Assembly (NCBI GenBank): GCA_910585965.1
Contig: CAJUHH010000002.1
Span: forward strand, 1 to 64,000
Origin: an uncultured Lachnospiraceae bacterium
Lineage (GTDB): Bacteria > Bacillota > Clostridia > Lachnospirales > Lachnospiraceae
DNA: 64,000 nucleotides
Reading direction: 5' to 3'
Part shown: in pieces, positions 54,176 through 60,168 of the stretch
Numbering within the stretch: the first letter of the stretch is position 1
How the letters are laid out: each line of letters starts with the position of its first letter
Translations under genes and position numbers: made by a program
Notes under the pieces: model-generated
Databases searched by the model: none
The model's input: only the letters and a program-made list of their open reading frames with translations
Told to the model about the DNA's origin: nothing

Positions 54176-55555
54176 TTAAGACAAAAACAAATGCACTATT
54201 TTATTATAAACGTCCTGGTAAGGTTGGTAACGCATGGGGAGGTCCAGCCAGGTTTTTTTATCCACGATACTTTTGCGGTGGGAAAAGGTGGAGAAGCCGT
54301 CTTTTCCGTGGTAGGAGCCCATTCCGCTCGCGCCGAAGCCGCCGAATCCCATTTCGCTGGTGGCAAGATGGATGACGGTATCATTGATGCAGCCTCCGCC
54401 AAAGCCGCAACGGGAAGTCACCTTCTTTGCCGCCTGTTTATCGGAGGTAAACAGGTAGAGGGCGAGGGGGCTTGCCATGGAATTGATCGTCTGTATGGCA
54501 TCGTCCAGGGAATCATAGGTGAGTATGGGAAGAACGGGGCCGAAGATTTCTTCCTGCATGACGGCATCCCCGAACGTGACAGAGTCCAGGACGGTCGGTT
54601 CGATGCGGAGAGCCGCTGGGTCAGCATTTCCTCCATGGGCGATTTTTTCCTGGACGATCAGGCTCAGGATTCGGTTAAAATGTTTTTCATTGATGATTTT
54701 CCCATAGTTTTCATTTGCCAGGGGATTGCTGCCGAATTGGAGTCGAATTTGTTTTTTTATTTCCGACAACAGCCGGTCTTTGACCGAAGCGTCGCAGTAA
54801 ATATAATCGGGGGCAACGCATGTCTGTCCGCAGTTTAAAAATTTGCCGAATACGATGCGTTTTGCCGCCAGTTTGAGGTTGGCGCTTTTTTCTACGATAC
54901 AAGGGCTTTTGCCGCCGAGTTCCAGCGTGACAGGGGTAAGGTGGGCGGAAGCCTGTTTCATCACTTCTTTTCCTACGTCCTGGCTCCCGGTAAAGAAGAT
55001 ATAGTCGAACTGTTCTTTTAAGAGGCATGTATTCTCCGCGCGGCCTCCTGTGACGACAGAGACATATTTTCCGTCAAAACATTCGGCGATGATTTTCTGC
55101 ATGAGCGCGCTGGTATGGGGGGAATAGGCGCTCGGCTTTAAAACTGCCGTATTTCCGGCGGCAATCGCATCCACCAACGGCTCCATGGTGAGCAGGAAAG
55201 GATAATTCCAGGGACTCATGATGAGCACGACGCCGTAAGGGGACGGCTTGGTATAGCTCCTGGAATGGAACTGCGCCAACGGGGTATGCACGGTTTTTTC
55301 CCGGGAAAAGGAGCGGATATGCCGGATCATATAGCTGATTTCACTGAGAGTCAGCCCTGTCTCGCACATATAGCTTTCAAACCCGCTTTTGCCCAGGTCC
55401 TTTTGGATCGCTTCGCTGATGGCGCGTTCCTGCTTCTGGATGCAGAGCTTCAGTCTTTTTAAGGCTTGTATCCGAAAATTCACGTCCAGCGTAGCGCCGG
55501 TATGAAAAAAAGCCCGTTGTTTTGTTACGATATTTTTGATGTCCGTTTCATTCAT
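54176..55555 (-). CDS. Aldehyde dehydrogenase (NAD(P)+)
   Basis: A 459-residue class 3-like aldehyde dehydrogenase, the length of fatty-aldehyde/coniferyl-type enzymes. Motifs: MSPWNYPFLLTMEPLVDAI, FTGSQDVGKEV, catalytic Glu in LELGGKSPCIV and catalytic Cys in FLNCGQTCVAPDY. The start at 55555 has GAAAGGAAAACC upstream; a longer frame runs into the previous gene. It oxidises an aldehyde, probably produced or consumed by the iron alcohol dehydrogenase just upstream in the same operon under MarR control. The C-terminus carries some hydrophobic residues but no clear membrane helix. Confidence 0.93.
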   Translation of the reverse strand: MNETDIKNIVTKQRAFFHTGATLDVNFRIQALKRLKLCIQKQERAISEAIQKDLGKSGFESYMCETGLTLSEISYMIRHIRSFSREKTVHTPLAQFHSRSYTKPSPYGVVLIMSPWNYPFLLTMEPLVDAIAAGNTAVLKPSAYSPHTSALMQKIIAECFDGKYVSVVTGGRAENTCLLKEQFDYIFFTGSQDVGKEVMKQASAHLTPVTLELGGKSPCIVEKSANLKLAAKRIVFGKFLNCGQTCVAPDYIYCDASVKDRLLSEIKKQIRLQFGSNPLANENYGKIINEKHFNRILSLIVQEKIAHGGNADPAALRIEPTVLDSVTFGDAVMQEEIFGPVLPILTYDSLDDAIQTINSMASPLALYLFTSDKQAAKKVTSRCGFGGGCINDTVIHLATSEMGFGGFGASGMGSYHGKDGFSTFSHRKSIVDKKTWLDLPMRYQPYQDVYNKIVHLFLS

Positions 55556-55589
55556 GGCGGTTTTCCTTTCTGTTTGGCGGCAGGGTGTT

Positions 55590-56792
55590 TTAGTGTTCCA
55601 TAAGCATATAATAAAATGGTTCCAATTCTTTCGCATCCATTAATACGGGGACGGGATAAAGAGGATTGGCTTCCTTGTCTGCGTAACGGGAAAGTTTTGG
55701 AATGTCCTCTTCTTTGATTTCACCGACGGTATCGCCGATCTGGAAACGTTTTTTCATTTCCCTGACTGCCAGGATAAAATCGGAGGCCGCCTGTTCCTTC
55801 GGCGTGTCTTTGCCAGCGATTCCGATTTCAACGGCGAGGCTGGCCAGTTTTTTATGGATGGCCGCCCCGTAAGCTTCCAGTACAAACGGGAGCAGGATAG
55901 AATTGGCCAGGCCGTGGGGGACATTATATTCCCCGCCGAGGGAGTGTGCCACTGCGTGGACATAGCCGACATAAGATTTGGTAAAGGCGCATCCGGCATA
56001 ATAGGAAGCCTTCATCATATTCCGGCGTGCTTCAATGTTGCTTCCGTCCGAGTAAGCATTGTCCAGGTTTTCAAAAATCAGTTTGACGGCGAGCAGGGCA
56101 TCCTTTCTTGTCCCGGGGGTAGTGGATCGGCCGATGTATGCTTCTATGGCATGGGTAAGGGCATCCATCCCGGTAGTGGCCGTGATGAAAGGCGGGAGAC
56201 TTACTGTGACTTTGGGATCCAGGACGGCATATCTGGGGATGAGCGGAAAGTCGTTGATCGCGTATTTATGCCTTGTTTCGGCATCGGTGATGACGGCGGC
56301 CAGAGTGGTTTCGCTTCCGGTTCCGGCTGTCGTGGGGATGGCGATGAGAAGCGGCAGTTTTTTATGTACTTTTAAGATACCTTTCATTTTTGCAAGGGAA
56401 GCCTTCGGCCTGGCGATACGCACCCCAAGGGCTTTGGCGCAGTCCATGCTGGAGCCGCCGCCAAAACCGATGATGGCGTTGCAGCCTTCGGAAATATACA
56501 TTTCCATGGCTTCTTCCACATTCGCTGTCGTCGGGTTGGCTACTGTCTTATCATAAATGGAATAGGGGATGCCGCTCTCAGAAAGCGCTTTTTGCAGGCG
56601 CTTGGTAAGCCCGGCTTTTTGAATGCCTTGGTCCGTGACGATCAGGACGCGGCCGCAGTGCTTTTTGGACAGGATGTCAGGGATGTTTTTGACGCTGCCG
56701 ATGATCCGGGGCTTCCTGTAAGGAAGGAAGGGCAGCGCGATTTTGAGCGCGGTTTGGAATGTCCTGCAATAAAATTTTTTCCATGGTTTCAT
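55590..56792 (-). CDS. Iron-containing alcohol dehydrogenase
   Basis: A 400-residue group III alcohol dehydrogenase. GFGGGSSMDCAKALG binds the nucleotide. The metal site region is ATTGMDALTHAIEAYIG and, later, AHSLGGEYNVPHGLANS with three histidines. It interconverts alcohols and aldehydes with NAD(P)H. The ATG at 56792 overlaps the stop of marR by four bases (ATGA), so it is translationally coupled. The aldehyde dehydrogenase follows by 34 bases. An alcohol or aldehyde detoxification or fermentation role fits. Confidence 0.93.
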   Translation of the reverse strand: MKPWKKFYCRTFQTALKIALPFLPYRKPRIIGSVKNIPDILSKKHCGRVLIVTDQGIQKAGLTKRLQKALSESGIPYSIYDKTVANPTTANVEEAMEMYISEGCNAIIGFGGGSSMDCAKALGVRIARPKASLAKMKGILKVHKKLPLLIAIPTTAGTGSETTLAAVITDAETRHKYAINDFPLIPRYAVLDPKVTVSLPPFITATTGMDALTHAIEAYIGRSTTPGTRKDALLAVKLIFENLDNAYSDGSNIEARRNMMKASYYAGCAFTKSYVGYVHAVAHSLGGEYNVPHGLANSILLPFVLEAYGAAIHKKLASLAVEIGIAGKDTPKEQAASDFILAVREMKKRFQIGDTVGEIKEEDIPKLSRYADKEANPLYPVPVLMDAKELEPFYYMLMEH

Positions 56793-57256
56793 TCTGGTTC
56801 GGTCCTTTCTGCTAATTCTATGCAAATCTGGTTTAAATTTTCGGCAATGCGGAAGAGGACGCGATAAAAAATCTCCCGTTCCTGTTCCGTAATCCCCAGG
56901 CTGCCGCTGGCGACGGCGGCCTCGATCCGTTCGTTGATCTGGAGGGCGTATTTCCGGCCGGTGCTGGTAAGCATGGCCCTAGCCCGGTATTTTCTGCTGT
57001 CGCTTTCGGCGGCGTAGCGGATAAACCCCTCCCGGGCCATGTCGGAGAGGATCCTTGAAATGCCGGCCTTATTTTCCTTGCACAGCCGACACAGGTCAGC
57101 GGCGGTAAGGCCGCCGGGAACCCGGCTGAGGTGGTGGAGACACATAACATAAGTGCTTTTCAGGCCGAGCGACCGCATATGGTATTTTTTGATTTTTTGG
57201 ATGTTTTTGTAAATTTGCGCGATGGTGGTCGCGAAATTCTCAAATCGGTTTATCAT
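56789..57256 (-). CDS. MarR-family repressor
   Basis: A 155-residue winged-helix repressor. Helix-turn-helix: GGLTAADLCRLCKENKAGIS with recognition helix, and a wing RYAAESDSRKYRARAMLTSTG. The start at 57256 is favoured over the 57322 frame because that one starts within the promoter. It is the first gene of the adh-aldh operon. Two identical-type palindromes GTTGA-N4-TCAAC flank the operon promoter, so the protein very likely represses itself and the dehydrogenases and releases DNA on a small aromatic or aldehyde ligand. Confidence 0.9.
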   Translation of the reverse strand: MINRFENFATTIAQIYKNIQKIKKYHMRSLGLKSTYVMCLHHLSRVPGGLTAADLCRLCKENKAGISRILSDMAREGFIRYAAESDSRKYRARAMLTSTGRKYALQINERIEAAVASGSLGITEQEREIFYRVLFRIAENLNQICIELAERTEPE

Positions 57257-57290
57257 GGCTGCCTCGCAAGCTGGTAGTTTCAAACAAAAA

Positions 57291-57340
57291 GTTGATCGCT
57301 CAACAAAGAGACTATATACCATAGAAGTTGATTTGTCAAC
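57291..57340 (-). promoter_or_regulatory. marR operon promoter with two palindromic operators
   Basis: On the minus strand TTGACA (57334-57339), a 17-base spacer and TATAGT (57311-57316) form a near-consensus promoter. One palindrome GTTGATTTGTCAAC (57327-57340) overlaps the -35, and a second GTTGATCGCTCAAC (57291-57304) lies just past the -10 on the transcribed side. They share GTTGA-N4-TCAAC and their centres are 36 bases apart. This is a classic MarR repression layout. Confidence 0.8.
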
Positions 57341-57413
57341 ATCATAGAGGGAGAGAAAAAAACTTTTTTTCGGGTATTTTTTTCATAAATTTCAAAAAAA
57401 AATAAAAAAATTA

Positions 57414-57530
57414 TTTACATCCATAATCATTAGTGATATGATGGTATTAGTTTTTAATGAGTATTGGTTTTATGTAGGTAATGAAGCGGCGGTATTGTTA
57501 AGCGAATTGCAGACAATACCGCCGCTTTTC
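57414..57530 (+). promoter_or_regulatory. Promoter and leader terminator of the LytTR gene
   Basis: TTTACA (57414-57419), 17 bases, TATGAT (57437-57442) start a leader of about 105 bases. A perfect 15-bp stem (57484-57498 with 57513-57527; arms AAGCGGCGGTATTGT and its complement) followed by TTTTC ends 21 bases before the LytTR start. It should terminate most transcripts unless relieved, so the regulator is probably controlled by attenuation or antitermination. Confidence 0.7.
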
Positions 57531-57551
57531 AATTTAAGAAAATGGGGGCAT

Positions 57552-58313
57552 ATGAAGAAGCAGAGCAGTAAAAAAAGCTTGAGGCTGGTGCATGTTGCCA
57601 TTGCTTCGAGTTGTGGGAGCCGGATACCGCAGGAGGCAGAAAAAAGGGTCGCTGCGGCTATGGAAAGTGACGGGAGATTTGAGTGCCAGCTGACTTCTTA
57701 CCAGAACATGGCAGGGATGATGAACAGCCGGAAAGTTTTTGGTCTTATTATTTTGTTTGTAAAGGGGGACGGCGCGGACGATCTGAAGCCGGAGGAAATG
57801 CGCAGGCTGAAAAATGCTGCCGGCAGAATTATCTGTGTGGCAGAGGGGATGGGATTTTTAAAAGACGCATTTCGGATAGGGGTATTCCGCTATGTGCTTT
57901 GGAAAGATATGGCGAAAGAACTGGAAGAGGCCGTCGGGGATGTTCTGCAGGAAATAGAGCCGGCCAGCGGTCTGCGACTGACGATCAAAGGGGAAGACAA
58001 GTGGGTGCCGTTTGAGGATATTTATTATATAGAGGCATTTGGCGACGAAGCGATTATTTATAAAAAGGATACTTATTCCACCGTGCGCAAGACAATGGAT
58101 TATTTATTGGAACAGCTGGGCAATGCATTTTACAGGTGCCATAAGTCTTATATCGTAAATTTCGACTATGTGCAGAGAATAGACAGTGACAGTGTGATTT
58201 TGAAGGATGCCCGGAGCGTGCCGGTATCGGTCAGGCGCAGAGGAGGATTGGTAAAAATATACCACCGTTATGAGGAGGGAACGCAACGTTTGTCGGAAAA
58301 CAATGACGTTTAA
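57552..58313 (+). CDS. LytTR-family regulator with atypical N-terminal domain
   Basis: A 253-residue protein. The N-terminal ~130 residues resemble a degenerate receiver (RLVHVAIASSCGSRIPQEAE) without the phospho-acceptor aspartate. Residues ~140-240 form a LytTR domain (VPFEDIYYIEAFGDEAIIYK; FYRCHKSYIVNFDYVQRIDS). It is preceded by a leader terminator. Its last codons and stop lie inside a 61-bp repeat that contains LytTR-type sites, so it may bind its own 3' end. The ATG at 57552 is chosen for GGGGG three bases upstream and because the frame before it is the leader hairpin. Confidence 0.8.
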   Translation: MKKQSSKKSLRLVHVAIASSCGSRIPQEAEKRVAAAMESDGRFECQLTSYQNMAGMMNSRKVFGLIILFVKGDGADDLKPEEMRRLKNAAGRIICVAEGMGFLKDAFRIGVFRYVLWKDMAKELEEAVGDVLQEIEPASGLRLTIKGEDKWVPFEDIYYIEAFGDEAIIYKKDTYSTVRKTMDYLLEQLGNAFYRCHKSYIVNFDYVQRIDSDSVILKDARSVPVSVRRRGGLVKIYHRYEEGTQRLSENNDV

Positions 58314-58340
58314 CGGGAAAGTATGGACAAATCAGCCGGT
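58280..58340 (+). repeat. 61-bp direct repeat, left copy (3' end of LytTR gene)
   Basis: Identical base for base to 59477-59537. It contains the last 11 codons and stop of the LytTR gene, a pair of repeats AACGTTTGTC (58285-58294) and GACGTTTAAC (58305-58314) spaced 20 bases start to start, and TGGACA (58324-58329). No -10 follows at the right distance in this copy. Together with the right copy it brackets 1.2 kb of mobile-element debris and looks like an attachment-site duplication. Confidence 0.85.
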
Positions 58341-58379
58341 ATTTTGCCTTGCATATATTTTTGCATTATGGCATAATAC

Positions 58380-58504
58380 TTCCTTCCGCAGAAGAGTTTG
58401 AAGCTTCCTTGGATGAAGCGCAGAAATGGGCAATGTCTGTTGGCTATGATGAAAATGATGTTGATGGTATTGTCAAGTTAGTTAGAAGGAAAAAGCGAGT
58501 ATGA
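58380..58504 (+). pseudogene. Remnant of an antitoxin (C-terminal part)
   Basis: The frame ending in TGA at 58502-58504 encodes FEASLDEAQKWAMSVGYDEN and a basic end (KLVRRKKRV). It resembles the C-terminus of small antitoxins that precede PIN-type toxins. The stop overlaps the ATG of the PIN fragment (ATGA), as in type II toxin-antitoxin operons. The N-terminus is absent, so it cannot bind DNA. Confidence 0.55.
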
Positions 58505-58562
58505 GAATTGTGATCGATACAAATGTGTTGATTTCCGGCGTGTTTTTTGGCGGATTTCCCCA
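58501..58562 (+). pseudogene. Truncated PIN-domain toxin
   Basis: MRIVIDTNVLISGVFFGG is the characteristic N-terminus of PIN-domain ribonucleases (first acidic residue D6). The sequence then breaks into integrase DNA on the other strand at about 58560. About 20 of ~140 codons remain. Confidence 0.7.
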
Positions 58563-58700
58563 AAAGTTCCTGAATTTCAAAATGGGTGTAGACTGTTTCC
58601 GTTACTGACTGTCCTTTGTGGCCGACAATTTTTTTAATGATCTTATCATCAACCCCTTGTAAATGGCTTTTCTTTATATCCACAAAGCGCATTTTATAAA
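58557..58700 (-). pseudogene. C-terminal remnant of a tyrosine-type integrase
   Basis: On the minus strand the peptide GVDDKIIKKIVGHKGQSVTE and then VYTHFEIQELL matches the end of tyrosine recombinases, including the conserved GH (of box II) and the catalytic tyrosine region VYTH. The upstream catalytic region is missing and the end is cut by the PIN remnant. It suggests that the bracketed segment was once an integrative element. Confidence 0.65.
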
Positions 58701-58921
58701 GCTGCGTGCATAGCAGATAGGAAGCGGCGTAGTCTTTCCCGTTGGATGGAAAGCGCAATCATTCCTTTCCGTTTTGGCCGTGCGGCGGCTGCGGAAGGGG
58801 TAGGAATGGTTATTTTTTTGTACCAGCCTGAAATCCTATATCAATGCAATAAAAGCAGCTATATGATCTCATATGGGTGTTACAGGCTGTTTGTAGATAG
58901 CAAAACACATTAAAATGGTGG

Positions 58922-59068
58922 TTGAAAAATCAAGAACTATGACCTATAATATACTTAACAGGACAGCCGGAAGGTGAATGCAGTCACCCGACCCGGCGCA
59001 ACATAGAACTATTTAAGAATAGCTGTCAGTCTCGCCAAAGAACAGGACGGCTATTTCTTATTTTTCAA
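58922..59068 (+). ncRNA. Putative antitoxin RNA of a type I toxin-antitoxin system
   Basis: TTGAAA (58922-58927), 17 bases, TATAAT (58945-58950) drive a transcript towards the oppositely oriented toxin gene. A hairpin with arms AAGAATAGC (59015-59023) and GCTATTTCTT (59050-59059) followed by ATTTTTC ends it near 59068, so its 3' end overlaps the toxin 3' end, as in TxpA/RatA-type pairs. Confidence 0.6.
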
Positions 59069-59134
59069 ATTCAGAATTGCAACTACCAGTAGAGCAATAG
59101 TAAGTATAATCTGCATTTCCTCATATGTAGTCAT
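59051..59134 (-). CDS. Small hydrophobic type I toxin (TxpA/holin-like)
   Basis: A 27-residue peptide with sequence MTTYEEMQIILTIALLVVAI as its first 20 residues and a basic NLKNKK end. It matches the short holin-like toxins of Firmicutes (start with MxxYExxxLM-type amphipathic residues, then one hydrophobic helix). A strong GGAAGGGGTG site lies eight bases upstream. The 5' region and the convergent antisense promoter region are imperfect inverted repeats of one another (about 58943-58980 and 59170-59208). Confidence 0.8.
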   Translation of the reverse strand: MTTYEEMQIILTIALLVVAILNLKNKK

Positions 59135-59222
59135 AATAATCACCCCTTCCGCAGAACTCGGATCAGGTGAGAACACGTCCCCCGGCTGCCCGGTTAAGTA
59201 TATTATATTGTCATGGTGCTGA

Positions 59223-59440
59223 TTATTTCTTTTTCTGCTGTTCTAAAACTTTTTTGTAAAATTTTCCTTCAATGGCTTCTTTTGCTCCAGCTTGCAGTTC
59301 CTCAAATTTTTCGTCTGTAAAAATTGCTGTATATCCGTCTTTGGAAAGAGTGGTTTCAAATTCATCAGGAATTTGGATTCGTTCTTCTGGAGGATCGGCT
59401 TCATATTCCCAATGCCTTTTTGACAGTATAACACATATCC
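59223..59440 (-). pseudogene. C-terminal fragment of an unrecognised protein
   Basis: The frame ending at TAA (59223-59225) encodes a coding-like acidic sequence with FETTLSKDGYTAIFTDEKFE and GAKEAIEGKFYKKVLEQQKK, but it has no start codon before running towards the right repeat. A competing 71-codon frame on the same strand starts at ATG but looks non-natural. It is probably the 3' end of a gene cut when the element decayed. Confidence 0.45.
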
Positions 59441-59476
59441 TTGAGAATGTGGTGTCAACTTTTCTTATACCACATC

Positions 59477-59537
59477 AACGCAACGTTTGTCGGAAAACAA
59501 TGACGTTTAACGGGAAAGTATGGACAAATCAGCCGGT
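59477..59537 (+). repeat. 61-bp direct repeat, right copy (intact LytTR-type promoter)
   Basis: The second perfect copy of 58280-58340. The repeat pair AACGTTTGTC (59482-59491) and GACGTTTAAC (59502-59511) lies nine bases before TGGACA (59521-59526). A 16-base spacer leads to TATAAT (59543-59548), so only this copy has a complete promoter. The first half-site matches the LytTR consensus at 9 of 9 positions. Confidence 0.8.
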
Positions 59538-59553
59538 TCGTTTATAATAATTA

Positions 59554-59678
59554 ACATAATCTCCAGTTTTCAATATGTTAATACATAATGAAAAGCTAGG
59601 TTTTGTATTTATTCTTAAAGCGCGAATTAGGAAGGTGTGTTTTCTGCCAGGCAGAGAATGACACCTTCCTAATTTTTT
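59554..59678 (+). ncRNA. Putative LytTR-activated small RNA
   Basis: From the promoter at 59521-59548 a transcript of about 125 bases would end at a terminator with a perfect 14-bp stem, AATTAGGAAGGTGT (59625-59638) and ACACCTTCCTAATT (59661-59674), followed by T residues; the loop holds a second small hairpin CTGCCAGGCAG. No start codon with a ribosome site is present, so it looks like a non-coding RNA. Confidence 0.5.
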
Positions 59679-59715
59679 ATGCACAGACCCGCATATGGAA
59701 ATTTGCTATATGAGG

Positions 59716-60086
59716 CGGTTCTGGAAAATGATTTAGGCGGGCGTCGCAGGCGCGGCTTGTCGGAGGGGGCATCAGGAAGGCCGGAACAGCAAGAGGGGTT
59801 GGAGGCGGCTATTGTTCTGTTGCGTACAATCAGCCATTTCACTTATGAAATGTTTAAGAACACAGGGTGACATTGCCATGGATGGCAATGTCAGGAAGCT
59901 GAGGCATGGATGCCTCTTGCTTCCGACCCGATCGGTTTGATAACCACATCCCATTTCATTAGTGAAATCTGATTGGAAGCCCCAGCACAATAGTCGCCTC
60001 CAGCCCCTCTTGCTGTTTCGGCCTTCCTGATGCCCCCTCCGACAAGCCGCGCCTGTGCCGCCCGCCTAAATCATTTTCCAGAACCG
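59716..60086. repeat. Long imperfect inverted repeat with nested hairpins
   Basis: The left arm 59716-59852 (137 bases) and right arm 59952-60086 (135 bases) are reverse complements over most of their length, very close in the outer ~110 bases and looser inside. The 99-base centre holds a perfect 26-base palindrome (59868-59893, core CATTGCCATGGATGGCAATG) and a hairpin at 59894-59924. GC content is higher than its surroundings. A 63-codon frame in the left arm has no ribosome site and is not called. It could be a MITE-like element or encode a very long RNA hairpin. It ends 14 bases before the ManC promoter. Confidence 0.8.
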
Positions 60087-60100
60087 TTTGAGCGGGAGTG

Positions 60101-60128
60101 TTGACTTGTCCTGCATTTATGTTAAGAT
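60101..60128 (+). promoter_or_regulatory. Promoter of the ManC-ManA gene
   Basis: TTGACT (60101-60106), a 16-base spacer, then TAAGAT (60123-60128). The ribosome site AAAAGGA (60154-60160) and ATG at 60169 follow. Confidence 0.7.
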
Positions 60129-60168
60129 AGAAAAAGAGTACCGGAAAAAACAGAAAAGGAACGAAATC

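Noticed and set aside
59243..59458. A 71-codon minus-strand frame starting at ATG
   Set aside because: The neighbouring frame ending at 59223 has far more natural composition, so this one is its shadow.
59679..59870. A 63-codon frame in the left arm of the long inverted repeat
   Set aside because: No ribosome site, and its sequence is explained by the inverted repeat. The other arm has no matching frame.
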